Origin: Halomonas salinarum
Lineage (GTDB): Bacteria > Pseudomonadota > Gammaproteobacteria > Pseudomonadales > Halomonadaceae
DNA length: 64,000 bases
Reading direction: 5' to 3'
NCBI RefSeq assembly: GCF_012062845.1
Contig: NZ_WWNB01000009.1
Coordinates: 1 to 64,000 of the forward strand
Made by a program: the position numbers and the translations under genes. Shown here in pieces: positions 47,320 to 55,725 of the stretch. The notes below the pieces were generated by a model. The model searched no databases and had not been told where the DNA came from. It saw only the letters and a program-made list of their open reading frames with translations. The number at the start of each line of letters is the position of its first letter. Position 1 is the first letter of the stretch.

Positions 47320-47363
47320 TAGCCAGTGCCATGCATCGGCTGGTGTGGCAGAAATGCGGGTCA

Positions 47364-47381
47364 TGTCGCCAAACTGATACA
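47364..47381 (+). promoter_or_regulatory. Possible GlrR-binding site 1
   Basis: TGTC-N10-TACA differs by one base from the TGTC-N10-GACA sites described for enterobacterial GlrR (QseF). It lies about 190 bases upstream of the sigma-54-type promoter, a normal enhancer distance. Confidence 0.4.
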
Positions 47382-47428
47382 TGGTAAGAGATTGATTTTT
47401 AACAGTTTTTTATGAATGGCCGGCGCAG

Positions 47429-47446
47429 CGTCTCCGATTGGAGACA
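47429..47446 (+). promoter_or_regulatory. Possible GlrR-binding site 2
   Basis: CGTC-N10-GACA, one base from TGTC-N10-GACA, includes the perfect inverted repeat GTCTCC-GATT-GGAGAC. It lies about 110 bases upstream of the sigma-54-type promoter. Confidence 0.5.
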
Positions 47447-47554
47447 GAAAGCGCCGGCTGTCGCGGCTTTCATTGCCATACCGTGACGCGCATTAGCCCA
47501 TTTGGCACTTTTGGGTTTTTCTAAGTCATTGATAAAAATGGAGTATTAAAGTTT

Positions 47555-47571
47555 TTGGCACGCTCCTCGCT
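47555..47571 (+). promoter_or_regulatory. Sigma-54 (RpoN) promoter
   Basis: TTGGCACGCTCCTCGCT fits the -24/-12 consensus, with GG at 47557-47558 and GC at 47569-47570 separated by exactly ten bases. The upstream half TTGGCACG matches the consensus perfectly. Transcription should begin near 47582 and run toward glrK. Confidence 0.72.
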
Positions 47572-47581
47572 ATATAATAAG

Positions 47582-48027
47582 TGAGCAAGCAAGGGACTCG
47601 GTTCATTACGGCTCGAACCGTTTCCTGACCGGCCTGACAGGGCGCATTTACTACCCTGTGTATGCCACCCGATCGGGTCGGTCCGCGTCTGCTCCACGCG
47701 ATGTGTGACTGATGTAGCGATGAGACGGGTACCGCCGACAGGCATGGAAAGGTACCGCTACGGGCAAGGATGCTCTCGGCAAGGATGCCTCGCCCTTTGG
47801 GGCTGAATTCGGCGGCGACGCTCAAGCGGCGCTGCCACCAGAACGAAGTGGGGATGCGTCCCCAGCACGGCGGCCAGCTTCTGGCGAGTGACGATACTGC
47901 CGTGTGACTTCGGGGCTTCGGCCCAGAAATAATGTCGAACAGTCCGGCCAGACGCGCCTGCCCCCCGACATTGTTTCACCCTTAAGTTCCCTGCGTATTG
48001 GGCCGGCTCTGCCGGCCTCTTTTTTTT
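47582..48027 (+). ncRNA. Candidate sigma-54-dependent RNA, positional analogue of GlmY
   Basis: The sigma-54-type promoter and the terminator at 48001-48027 would define a roughly 445-nt transcript. No open frame in it has both a start codon with a ribosome-binding site and credible length. Hairpins are visible: CGGTTC/GAACCG (47599-47620), ACAGGG/CCCTGT (47637-47659), TGGGGA-TGCG-TCCCCA (~47849-47864) and GGGC-TTCG-GCCC (~47913-47924). GGCAAGGATGC occurs twice at ~47763-47788. In enterobacteria glmY occupies this position; I see no sequence match to GlmY or GlmZ, so homology is not claimed. Confidence 0.4.
48001..48027 (+). terminator. Intrinsic terminator upstream of glrK
   Basis: GGCCGGC-TCT-GCCGGCC, a perfect 7-bp stem with a three-base loop, is followed by TCTTTTTTTT. 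It lies about 180 bases before the glrK start and would separate the candidate RNA from the glrK operon. Confidence 0.9.
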
Positions 48028-48204
48028 GCCTGTTAATTAGCATGGCGCGGTATATCAAAGCCAAGATCATGTACTAAGCCAGACCCATGCACCCGACCAC
48101 GCCCCTGACCCGTGAAAGGTCACGGCCGTTTCCGGCAACTCTGGTATCCTGCAGTGGTAAGCTCCATGACAGCGTCCCAACTCCTTCTGCAAAGAACCCT
48201 TGTC

Positions 48205-49728
48205 ATGACCACTCAGGTCTCGCGCCGTTGGCGCCCACGTTCCCTGCTACAACTGGTGCTGCTGGCTTTTCTGGTGGTAATGCTGCCGCTGGGTGTCTTG
48301 ATGTTTCAGGCAGGTCAGGCCCTTTCCGAATTGACTCGGCTCGCCGATGACAGCGCCCGTCAGGCGGTCGAGGAAACACGTCGCGCCCGGGCGTTGTCAT
48401 CGCTTGCCGTAGAGATGGAGCGCAGCGCTCGCCAGTACGCGGTACTCGAGGAGTCTGGCCTGCGTGAGATTTATACCCAGCGAGCCAACGAGTTCGAAGC
48501 GATGCTGGCGCGCCAGCGGTTACTGTTGCCCGACAACCCTGACGTCAAGGCATTGGCCGAACGCATCGATAATCTCAAGAACCTGCTTGATGCCCCGGTA
48601 CCCGAGATTAAATCCCGGCTAGATGACTTTGTGCCCTTTGCCGAGCGCACCGAGGCCGTGCGCCAGGCTACCAACCAGCACATCGATGCGCGGATTGAAC
48701 GCATTCGCGCCCAGGCGGGTGGCGTGCAGACCCGCCTGTGGTTGCAGACCGCAGCACTGGTCTCGGCCAGTCTGGTGTTGATGCTGTTATTTACCTGGCT
48801 GATCATTCGCCCGATTCGCCAGCTCGAACGGCATATACTGAGCCTTGGCAGTACTGGTCACCCCGAGCCTTCGAAGGGTGTACAGGGGCCCGCTGAGCTG
48901 GTGCGTCTCGATGAGCGGCTGGACTGGCTGTCGTCGCGGCTTAGTGAGCTCGAGGCCCAGAAGCGCCAGTTCCTGCGCCATATGTCTCACGAACTCAAGA
49001 CGCCACTGGCAAGCGTCAGGGAAGGCACCGCCCTGCTTTCCGATGGCGTGGCCGGCGAGCTGACATCGCGACAGCACGAGATTCTCGATTTGATCGAGGG
49101 CAGCGGAGAGGAGCTTCAGCGCCTCATCGAGCAGCTGCTCGACTATAATTTGCTCCAGCACCATGCCGAGATTAACGTCGAGCGTTTCGATGTCACGACG
49201 CTGATCAAGGAGTTACTGGCGAAGCACCAGCTGGCCCTGGATGCCAAGGGCATGCAGCTCAAGTGGCGCGACCGGCCGCTCGACTGGCAGGCCGATCGCA
49301 CCGCTACCGGGCGGGTTGTCGATAATCTGCTGTCCAATGCCATCGCCTACGGTGAAGATGGCGGAGTGCTTGAGCTACGTGTCCAGCAACGTGGCGACGT
49401 CATGCTGCTGGAGGTCGCCAATAGCGGCGATGCGATCAGTGCCGAAGACCGCGAGCAGCTCTTCGATCCCTTTTATCAAGGCCACGCCCGCCGCAAGGGG
49501 CCGCTCAAGGGCTCCGGAATAGGCCTGTCGGTGGCTGCCGACTGTGCCAAGGCCCAACAGGGGCATCTCGAGTTGGTCGACGACCCGCGCCTGGCGGTGT
49601 GTTTCCGCCTGACACTGCCCTGGCAGTCACTGACCAAGCAGGATACCCAGGATAGCCAACAGCAAGACACGACGAGAATAGCGTCGCCGCCACGTCTCGC
49701 GGCAGACGCAGACGCAAGGAATTCATGA
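48205..49728 (+). CDS. glrK: Sensor histidine kinase GlrK (QseE)
   Basis: A 507-aa membrane sensor kinase. TM1 (~13-35), a helical periplasmic domain (~40-178), TM2 (~180-202) and a HAMP-like linker are followed by the HisKA H-box with His262 (FLRHMSHELKTPLASVREG). The ATPase N box (NLLSNAIAYGEDGG) and G box (GSGIGLSVA) follow. Identity rests on the gene order glrK-qseG-glrR with a sigma-54 regulator. Starts at 48112 and 48166 are also open; 48205 leaves a normal cytoplasmic N-terminus but has only a weak ribosome-binding site. Confidence 0.87.
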   Translation: MTTQVSRRWRPRSLLQLVLLAFLVVMLPLGVLMFQAGQALSELTRLADDSARQAVEETRRARALSSLAVEMERSARQYAVLEESGLREIYTQRANEFEAMLARQRLLLPDNPDVKALAERIDNLKNLLDAPVPEIKSRLDDFVPFAERTEAVRQATNQHIDARIERIRAQAGGVQTRLWLQTAALVSASLVLMLLFTWLIIRPIRQLERHILSLGSTGHPEPSKGVQGPAELVRLDERLDWLSSRLSELEAQKRQFLRHMSHELKTPLASVREGTALLSDGVAGELTSRQHEILDLIEGSGEELQRLIEQLLDYNLLQHHAEINVERFDVTTLIKELLAKHQLALDAKGMQLKWRDRPLDWQADRTATGRVVDNLLSNAIAYGEDGGVLELRVQQRGDVMLLEVANSGDAISAEDREQLFDPFYQGHARRKGPLKGSGIGLSVAADCAKAQQGHLELVDDPRLAVCFRLTLPWQSLTKQDTQDSQQQDTTRIASPPRLAADADARNS

Positions 49729-49731
49729 ACC

Positions 49732-50289
49732 ATGCTGTATCGCACCCTGATGGGGCTGGTCGCCATCTCTCTGCTGGCAGGTTGCCAGTGGCTGCCGGAG
49801 GAGCCCTTTTCCCATGAGCCGGCGGTCTCGGAGCTGCCGGCCGATTGCCAGAGCAAGTGGCCGAGCCTCACCGTCAGCACCTGCCAGACCGAGGCCTGGG
49901 TGGCCTTCGGCCTCGAGTCGCAGCGTGGCGACCGCGAGTGGCGCGACCGCCAGCTGGCCCTTCTCGACGGCAACGACACCCACGAACGGCTGGTCCGTGC
50001 CGTGGTGCTTGCCTGGGGGAACGAGAGCGAATGGAACAAGGCCTCAGAGCTTTACAAGGCCGATATTTCCAAGGCCCCGGAAGAACTGGAGCCGCTGCTG
50101 CGCTACTGGCTTAACGAACTCGAGGGCCGCCGTTCCCTGGCCGGGCGGCTGGCAGAGCAACGCCAGAAAAGTCAGGCGCTGGCCGCCGAGAACGCCGACC
50201 AGGCCGGCAAGCTCGAGGAGCTGACGAACAAGCTCGACGCCCTGGGCGATATCGAGAAAAGCATGAACCTGCGACAACAGTCTCCCTGA
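49732..50289 (+). CDS. qseG: QseG (YfhG)-like outer-membrane lipoprotein
   Basis: A 185-aa lipoprotein. The signal peptide ends in the lipobox LLAGC with lipidated Cys18. The mature part is mostly helical, with a predicted coiled coil in the C-terminal third (LAEQRQKSQALAAENADQ). In enterobacteria QseG lies between glrK and glrR and activates GlrK across the periplasm. The start lies three bases after the glrK stop, with AAGGA before it. Sequence similarity in this family is weak, so position and lipobox carry the call. Confidence 0.82.
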   Translation: MLYRTLMGLVAISLLAGCQWLPEEPFSHEPAVSELPADCQSKWPSLTVSTCQTEAWVAFGLESQRGDREWRDRQLALLDGNDTHERLVRAVVLAWGNESEWNKASELYKADISKAPEELEPLLRYWLNELEGRRSLAGRLAEQRQKSQALAAENADQAGKLEELTNKLDALGDIEKSMNLRQQSP

Positions 50290-50344
50290 AACGCGCTGAG
50301 CAGGGGCCTGTCCAGGCTTCGTCTGATAAAGAAAGGACATCATC

Positions 50345-51739
50345 GTGAAAGACGCTGCGCAACTGACCGGCGCCCTGAAGGGCGGAAAATCCATCGCGCA
50401 TATCCTGCTGGTCGATGACGATGCCAGCCTGCTGAGGCTATTGGGCATGCGCCTGGAAAGCCGCGGCTTTCGTGTCACCACGGCTGATAGTGGCCGCATG
50501 GCGCTGGATCGTTTGGCGATTGAACGCCCGGATCTGGTGCTTTCGGATCTTCGCATGGACGAGATGGACGGCCTGGCACTGTTTCAGGAGATCCAGCGTC
50601 AGGCCCCGGGTCTGCCGGTGATCATTCTTACCGCCCATGGCTCGATCCCCGAGGCGGTCAATGCCACACGCCAGGGGGTGTTCAGCTTCTTGACCAAGCC
50701 CGTTGACCGCGATGAGCTGTTCACGGCCATCGACGAGGCCCTGCTACAGGCACCCGCCGCCGGTGACGGCGATGACGCCTGGCGGTCGGCGATCATCACT
50801 CGCAGCCCGCAAATGGAACGCATCCTCGATCAGGCGCGGATGGTCGCCGGTGCCGATGTCAGTGTGCTGGTCAGTGGCCCTTCGGGCTCGGGCAAGGAGT
50901 TGCTGGCGCGCGCCCTGCACAACGCAAGCCCGCGGTCCGGCAAGCCGTTTATCGCCATCAACTGTGGTGCGCTGCCCGAGCAGTTGTTGGAAAGCGAGCT
51001 TTTCGGCCACGCCAAGGGCGCCTTCACCGGCGCGATCACCCAGTACGAAGGTCTCTTCCAGGCCGCCGAGGGAGGCAGCCTGTTCCTCGATGAAATCGGC
51101 GACATGCCCCTGGCGCTGCAGGTGAAACTGCTGCGCGTATTACAGGAGCGTCAGGTACGCCCGCTGGGCTCGACGGCTTCCATTCCCGTCGATGTGCGCA
51201 TCATCTCGGCGACTCACCGCGACCTGGATCAGGCCATGCAGGAAGGCGACTTCCGCGAGGATCTCTACTACCGCCTCAACGTGGTCAACCTGCGCCTGCC
51301 GCCGCTCAAGGAGCGCGCTGAAGACGTGCCGCTGTTGGCCAAGCATCTGGTCACTCAGGCTGCGGCGCGCCACAAGCCTTTCGTCAAGGGCTTCTCCGCC
51401 GAGGCGCTCAACCTGCTGGCGGCCTCGGCCTGGCCGGGCAATGTCCGCCAACTGGTCAACGTGGTCGAGCAGTGCGTGGCGCTGACCAGCGCGCCGATCA
51501 TTCCCGAGGCCATGGTCTCCCAGGCGTTGGTTGCCGAAGAGAATGCGCTGCCGTCATTCAATGATGCCCGGGCGGAGTTCGAACGGGGGTATCTGATCAA
51601 GGTGCTGAAGATCACCGATGGCAACGTCACCCAGGCGGCGCGCATCGCCGGGCGCAACCGCACCGACTTCTACAAGCTGCTGGGGCGTCATGACCTTGAG
51701 CCAAGCAGCTTCAAGGCCGTGGCCAAGCAAGAAGACTGA
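50345..51739 (+). CDS. glrR: Sigma-54-dependent response regulator GlrR (QseF)
   Basis: A 464-aa NtrC-family regulator. The receiver domain (~18-135) has phospho-acceptor Asp68. The AAA+ domain has Walker A GPSGSGKE (178-185) and the sigma-54-contacting loop GAFTGA (225-230). A Fis-type helix-turn-helix closes it (NVTQAARIAGRNRTDFYKLL). GTG start, with AAAGGA eight bases before it. It probably activates the sigma-54-type promoter at 47555. It converges on xseA with four bases between the stops. Confidence 0.93.
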   Translation: MKDAAQLTGALKGGKSIAHILLVDDDASLLRLLGMRLESRGFRVTTADSGRMALDRLAIERPDLVLSDLRMDEMDGLALFQEIQRQAPGLPVIILTAHGSIPEAVNATRQGVFSFLTKPVDRDELFTAIDEALLQAPAAGDGDDAWRSAIITRSPQMERILDQARMVAGADVSVLVSGPSGSGKELLARALHNASPRSGKPFIAINCGALPEQLLESELFGHAKGAFTGAITQYEGLFQAAEGGSLFLDEIGDMPLALQVKLLRVLQERQVRPLGSTASIPVDVRIISATHRDLDQAMQEGDFREDLYYRLNVVNLRLPPLKERAEDVPLLAKHLVTQAAARHKPFVKGFSAEALNLLAASAWPGNVRQLVNVVEQCVALTSAPIIPEAMVSQALVAEENALPSFNDARAEFERGYLIKVLKITDGNVTQAARIAGRNRTDFYKLLGRHDLEPSSFKAVAKQED

Positions 51740-51743
51740 GGGG

Positions 51744-53111
51744 CTAGGCCTCTCCCGGCGCTTGGGGTGCTGGCTTGAAGCGCCGCTTCACCTCCACCTT
51801 GAGCCTGCCTTCCCCCAGCCTGGCGGTAAGCTGCTGCCCCGGCTGGGTGTCCTGACTGCGCCGGATCACCCGGCCTTCATCATCAGAAAGAATCGAATAG
51901 CCACGCCCGAGTACCGCCAGTGGGCTGACCGCCTGCAGTTCCCGCGCCAGCGATGCGAGTCGCTTGCGCTTCTCCGCGAGCTGGCGGGGCAGGCTGGCCT
52001 GCAAGCGGCTGTCGGCCTGCGCGAGTCGCTGGCGGGCATTGTGCAACTGCTGGCGCGGATCAAAGGCATTAAGGCGGGCGGTGGCGTGGCGCTCACGGGT
52101 GCGGGCTTCGACAAGCCGTGTCTGCATGGCGCGCCGCAGGCGAGCCTCGAGCTGGCCAAGATGCGTCCGCTGCTGAGCGAGCCGCTCACCGGGATGGCGC
52201 AGCCGAGCACGCAGATGATCCAGGCGCTGGGTGTCGGCATCCAGGCGGCTGCGCTGGGCGCGAGCGAGGCGAGACAGGGCGTTATCGAGCCGCTGACGCA
52301 GCGCCACCTGGTCGGGCACCAGCCGTTCCGCCGCTGCCGAGGGGGTCGGTGCGCGACCATCGGCGGCGAAGTCGGAAAGCGTGACATCGGTCTCGTGGCC
52401 CACCGCCGAGAGCACCGGCAGTCGAGAATGGAAGATCGCCCGAGCCAGGTGCTCGTCGTTGAAGGCCCACAGGTCCTCGAGGCTGCCGCCGCCGCGGGTC
52501 ACCAGGATGGCGTCTCGGTCCGCCTCGAAGCGGCTGTCGCGGTTGGCAAGCGCCAGGGCACGGATCATCGCCGGCGCGGCTTCCTTGCCCTGCACCGGCA
52601 CCGGCAGCACGCTGACGCGCGAAAGCGGCCAGCGTGCGGCGAGCACCGCTAACACATCGCGGATCGCCGCGCCGCTGGGAGACGTCAGCACGATGAGATG
52701 ACGCGGCGGGCTCGGCAGCGGCCGTGCATTGGCGAACACCCCCTGTGCATCGAGCTGGTGCTTCAAGCGCTCGAAGGCGGCCAGCAGTTCGCCCTGGCCC
52801 GACGGCTGCACCGCCTCGACGATCATCTGGTAATCACCGCGGGGCTCGAAGATCGATACCTTGCCGCGCAGGCGTACCCGGTCGCCGTCCTTGAGTGGCG
52901 TGGCCACGAAGCGCGCGCGGTTGCGAAACAGCGCGCACTTCAGCTGGGCTCGGTCGTCCTTCAGGGTGAAGTAGACGTGCCCCGAGGCCGGCCGCGACAC
53001 ACCGGAAAGCTCGCCCTCGACCCAGCAATCGCCGAAGTCGCGCTCCAGCATCAGCCGGGCACGGCGGTTGAGTTCGCTGACGGAAAAGGTCGGGGTATCG
53101 GCCTGGTTCAT
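51744..53111 (-). CDS. xseA: Exodeoxyribonuclease VII large subunit XseA
   Basis: A 455-aa nuclease subunit. An N-terminal OB fold (VSELNRRARLMLERDF ... DGDRVRLRGKVSIFEPRGDYQ) is followed by the catalytic domain, with LPSPPRHLIVLTSPSGAAIRDVL, LVTRGGGSLEDLWAFNDEHLARAI and VGHETDVTLSDFAADGRAPTPSAAAE. Long coiled coils (~270-400) and a C-terminal segment with LGRGYSILSDDEG complete it. XseB is not in the window. In related genomes xseA often lies directly opposite guaB; here 6.6 kb of other genes intervene. Confidence 0.95.
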   Translation of the reverse strand: MNQADTPTFSVSELNRRARLMLERDFGDCWVEGELSGVSRPASGHVYFTLKDDRAQLKCALFRNRARFVATPLKDGDRVRLRGKVSIFEPRGDYQMIVEAVQPSGQGELLAAFERLKHQLDAQGVFANARPLPSPPRHLIVLTSPSGAAIRDVLAVLAARWPLSRVSVLPVPVQGKEAAPAMIRALALANRDSRFEADRDAILVTRGGGSLEDLWAFNDEHLARAIFHSRLPVLSAVGHETDVTLSDFAADGRAPTPSAAAERLVPDQVALRQRLDNALSRLARAQRSRLDADTQRLDHLRARLRHPGERLAQQRTHLGQLEARLRRAMQTRLVEARTRERHATARLNAFDPRQQLHNARQRLAQADSRLQASLPRQLAEKRKRLASLARELQAVSPLAVLGRGYSILSDDEGRVIRRSQDTQPGQQLTARLGEGRLKVEVKRRFKPAPQAPGEA

Positions 53112-53197
53112 GGCGGCGGCATCCTTGATCGAAACGCCGCTCAGCCTAACATGCTGCCGACCCTTGGCCCTGCCTCGTCAGGGGAATTAGCTGAAAC

Positions 53198-53219
53198 GCC
53201 GCATCAGGCGCTCAAGCGG
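53198..53219. repeat. 22-bp direct repeat, left copy
   Basis: These 22 bases are identical and in the same orientation to 58463-58484. They lie 86 bases upstream of xseA, and the right copy covers the 3' end of the abrB-family gene. Weak similarity continues a few bases past the repeat on its right side. Confidence 0.85.
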
Positions 53220-53395
53220 GACCCGGCTAAACTCATCTGGTGAGCAAGGCATCGGCGGGTGTGCTTGGCTTAAGCATGACGGGTGCTCCGTACTGTAGCC
53301 TTAGCCAACTTGGTGAGGCAGTACTACGCTGCTAAGTGTCGTCGCAGGAAGTCGGGGCCATGCTCCGACCATCACGCCAGCACAAGAGGGCTGTC

Positions 53396-55108
53396 ATGTC
53401 GGGACTACGCTCACCTCAGATCGGGCCCATCATTGGACACACCGCCCACGACCGTTGCCGGATCTGGATTCGTGGTCACGCGACACGGGACGAGGGGGTG
53501 GATCTCGGCTCAGAGATGCGCACGCTGGGCTTGCTGGCAGTGGTCGACAAACGTGGCCGGCCGCTCATCGATGAGGCTAGCGGTGAGCCCTGGGCCTACT
53601 ACTTCCGCCTGCACCGCGAGTTTGATCGCACCGGCACCTTTGTGCTCGGTCAGGCGTCCTCCCTCGGCGGCCATAACGGCCCCGGCCCCTTTCCTCTCGA
53701 ACCGGATACCGACTACCGGGTGCGCCTGGCGACCCTGACCGTCGACGACCCCCTGCCGGATGCCGCGTCGCTCTCCGACGCGGACCTGGCCGAGCGCCTG
53801 CCGCCTCTCGCCAGCATGGTGCCGCTCCTCAAAGAGCTCGACCCGGCTGATTGCGAGGCGTGCTTTCGCACCTTCCCCGACCCCGCTGCGGGCCCAGCAG
53901 ACGAGCTGAGCTTTTTGATCGGCTCCTGCCGCTATCCTGGCCTGCTGTGGAAGGTCAAGGAAGCGGATCGCATCTTCGGGCCGATGGCGGCGCATTTCCA
54001 GCGCCAGGGTGGGCGCAAGGCGGCGCGCTTCACGCTGATGATGGGAGATCAGATCTACGCCGATAAGCTCAATCGACACCTGCCCCTCGGGCGGGCAGAC
54101 ACCTTCGATGAGATGCAGTCGCGCTACCACGAGGCCTTCGGTGCTCCCAATATGCGCCGCCTGCTGAGCCAGTCCCCCGTCTACATGATCCTTGATGATC
54201 ATGAGATCGAGGACAACTGGAGTCAGGACCGGCTGCGGGACAACCTCCACCTCTTCAATATCGCCATTGGCGCCTATATGAGCTACCAGTGGAGTCATGG
54301 TCCACGCAGCTTTGGCCGTCGGCTCTACTATCGTTTTGAATGCGCCGGCTATCCGTTCTTCGTGGTCGACACCCGGACCCAGCGCTATCGCCAGCGGTCG
54401 GGGCTGGACGACAATCACCTGCTGGGGCGACCGACCATCGATTCGGCCCATCCCGGCCAGCTCGACCGCCTGCGCGACTGGCTGAGCGAGCAGCAGCGCG
54501 AGCACGGCAACGTGCCCAAGTTTCTGGTCGTCTCCAGCGTCTTCGCGCCCAGCCCCATCGACGAGCGCCTCGGCGACGAGTTTCACGACGCTCCTGAGAG
54601 GCAGATCTTCGAGGCGAACCTCGAGCAGCGCGAGCGCAGCGACAGCTGGCCGGCCTATCCGGCCACTCGCCGAGCGATCCTCGAACACATCTTCGACGAG
54701 GGCATCCAGAACGTGGTGTTCCTGAGCGGCGACGTGCATTGCGCCAACATCGCCCGGCTGCGCTTCCAGGCCGGGCAGGGCGATAGCGACCTCTGCGCCT
54801 ACGACATCACCTCCTCGGCACTCTATTGGCCCTTTCCCTTTGCCGACGGTGATCCCAACGGCTTCGTCCATGACTCAACTGCACCGGGACAGTTCGATGG
54901 CTTCCCATTACCTGGGCGCGACGCCGTGGTGCATTACAGGACCTGGGGGTTCAGCCAGGAGGACAACTTCTGTCGCCTTGAGATCGACAAGACCCGGCAT
55001 CGACTGCGCGTGCGGGTGCTCGATGCCGAGGGGCAGACGGTGAGAGTGACCGATGACGGCGGGCGGCTGGTGGAGGCCAACGACCTGCCGCTCGAGCCCT
55101 GGGACTGA
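53396..55108 (+). CDS. PhoD-like metallophosphatase
   Basis: A 570-aa protein of the alkaline phosphatase D/PhoD-like superfamily. Metal-site segments are visible in order: FLIGSCRYPG, LMMGDQIYAD, MILDDHEIEDNW and VVFLSGDVHCANIARL. No signal peptide or Tat motif is seen, so unlike classical secreted PhoD it should be cytoplasmic. An N-terminal beta domain (~1-165) precedes the phosphatase core. The ATG at 53396 has GAGGG before it; earlier starts at 53336 and 53360 are possible. It heads a four-gene unit with GMC oxidoreductase and hydrolase genes, so the substrate may be a phospholipid-like ester rather than simple phosphate esters. Confidence 0.85.
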   Translation: MSGLRSPQIGPIIGHTAHDRCRIWIRGHATRDEGVDLGSEMRTLGLLAVVDKRGRPLIDEASGEPWAYYFRLHREFDRTGTFVLGQASSLGGHNGPGPFPLEPDTDYRVRLATLTVDDPLPDAASLSDADLAERLPPLASMVPLLKELDPADCEACFRTFPDPAAGPADELSFLIGSCRYPGLLWKVKEADRIFGPMAAHFQRQGGRKAARFTLMMGDQIYADKLNRHLPLGRADTFDEMQSRYHEAFGAPNMRRLLSQSPVYMILDDHEIEDNWSQDRLRDNLHLFNIAIGAYMSYQWSHGPRSFGRRLYYRFECAGYPFFVVDTRTQRYRQRSGLDDNHLLGRPTIDSAHPGQLDRLRDWLSEQQREHGNVPKFLVVSSVFAPSPIDERLGDEFHDAPERQIFEANLEQRERSDSWPAYPATRRAILEHIFDEGIQNVVFLSGDVHCANIARLRFQAGQGDSDLCAYDITSSALYWPFPFADGDPNGFVHDSTAPGQFDGFPLPGRDAVVHYRTWGFSQEDNFCRLEIDKTRHRLRVRVLDAEGQTVRVTDDGGRLVEANDLPLEPWD

Positions 55109-55122
55109 GAGAGGACGACATC

Positions 55123-55725
55123 ATGACCGCGGGCATCGCCTTCGAAGAGACCATGCAGGGCTGCTTTGCTCTGGGCGAGACAGATCCGGTTTCCGGCGCG
55201 GAAGCAGGACGCCGCACCGGTACCCGACTGGCCATGCACGCTGAGGTGTTCATCGATGATCTCTCGCGCTTTGTCGCCGACCCTGACCATCCCGGGGAGC
55301 TGACGGGTCGGATCGACTTCGCGCCCCTGGGCGTCGATCTCGCGGCGCCTTCCGGCGTTTTCAAGCTTTTCTCGCCGGCCCAGGCGGACGGAGCGGGGCG
55401 CCGCATGGTCTACGAGCTGGGCTTCACGGCCGGCGGCTCCGCTTATTACCTGGCCGGCGAGAAACGGGTGCGCAATGATCCCGGCCCCGACTTGTGGCGT
55501 GATACCACCACTCTCTATACCCGTCTGCACCGGGGCGAGGATGCCGGCGGCGAAGTGATCGGCGCCGGCATCCTCGAGCTCGGTGTGCCCCAACTGATGG
55601 CGCTGCTTTCGACCCTGCACACCACCGGCGACGGTGATGTGCGCACCCTGGCCACCTTCGGCGGCTTCTTCTTCGGTGAGCTCTGGGATCTCTACGCCCC
55701 CCTGGCAGGAGGAGGCCGCTCATGA
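55123..55725 (+). CDS. Unrecognised 200-aa protein of the GMC/hydrolase cluster
   Basis: I do not recognise this gene with certainty. It encodes a 200-aa soluble protein with alternating short hydrophobic strands, suggesting a beta-sandwich or barrel: FEETMQGCFALGETDP, then RLAMHAEVFIDDLSRFV, GRIDFAPLG and RMVYELGFTAGG. There is no signal peptide, cofactor motif or membrane segment. It starts 14 bases after the phosphatase and overlaps the GMC gene by four bases (ATGA), so it is probably an accessory subunit or lipid-binding partner. A similar F-x-E-x-M-x-G opening occurs, from memory, in domains beside cholesterol-oxidase-like GMC proteins. Confidence 0.7.
   Translation: MTAGIAFEETMQGCFALGETDPVSGAEAGRRTGTRLAMHAEVFIDDLSRFVADPDHPGELTGRIDFAPLGVDLAAPSGVFKLFSPAQADGAGRRMVYELGFTAGGSAYYLAGEKRVRNDPGPDLWRDTTTLYTRLHRGEDAGGEVIGAGILELGVPQLMALLSTLHTTGDGDVRTLATFGGFFFGELWDLYAPLAGGGRS

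Larger units (their letters stand above)
47320..48204. other. 885-bp gene-poor regulatory region upstream of glrK
   Basis: No protein gene is convincing here. The region holds two GlrR-like inverted sites, a sigma-54-type promoter, a candidate structured RNA and an intrinsic terminator, all pointing toward glrK. Short minus-strand frames at 47521-48070 have no ribosome-binding sites or recognisable motifs. Confidence 0.7.

Noticed and set aside
47501-47517. A second TTTGGCAC resembling a sigma-54 promoter
   Set aside because: There is no GC at the required -12 distance (TT is there instead).
47721-47890. Plus-strand frame with a protein-like Gly/Ala/Asp-rich translation inside the candidate RNA
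   Set aside because: The frame between stops has no ATG, GTG or TTG start with a ribosome-binding site.
47758-48070. Short minus-strand frames in the gap upstream of glrK
   Set aside because: No ribosome-binding sites, no recognisable residues, and they run opposite to the mapped promoter and terminator signals.
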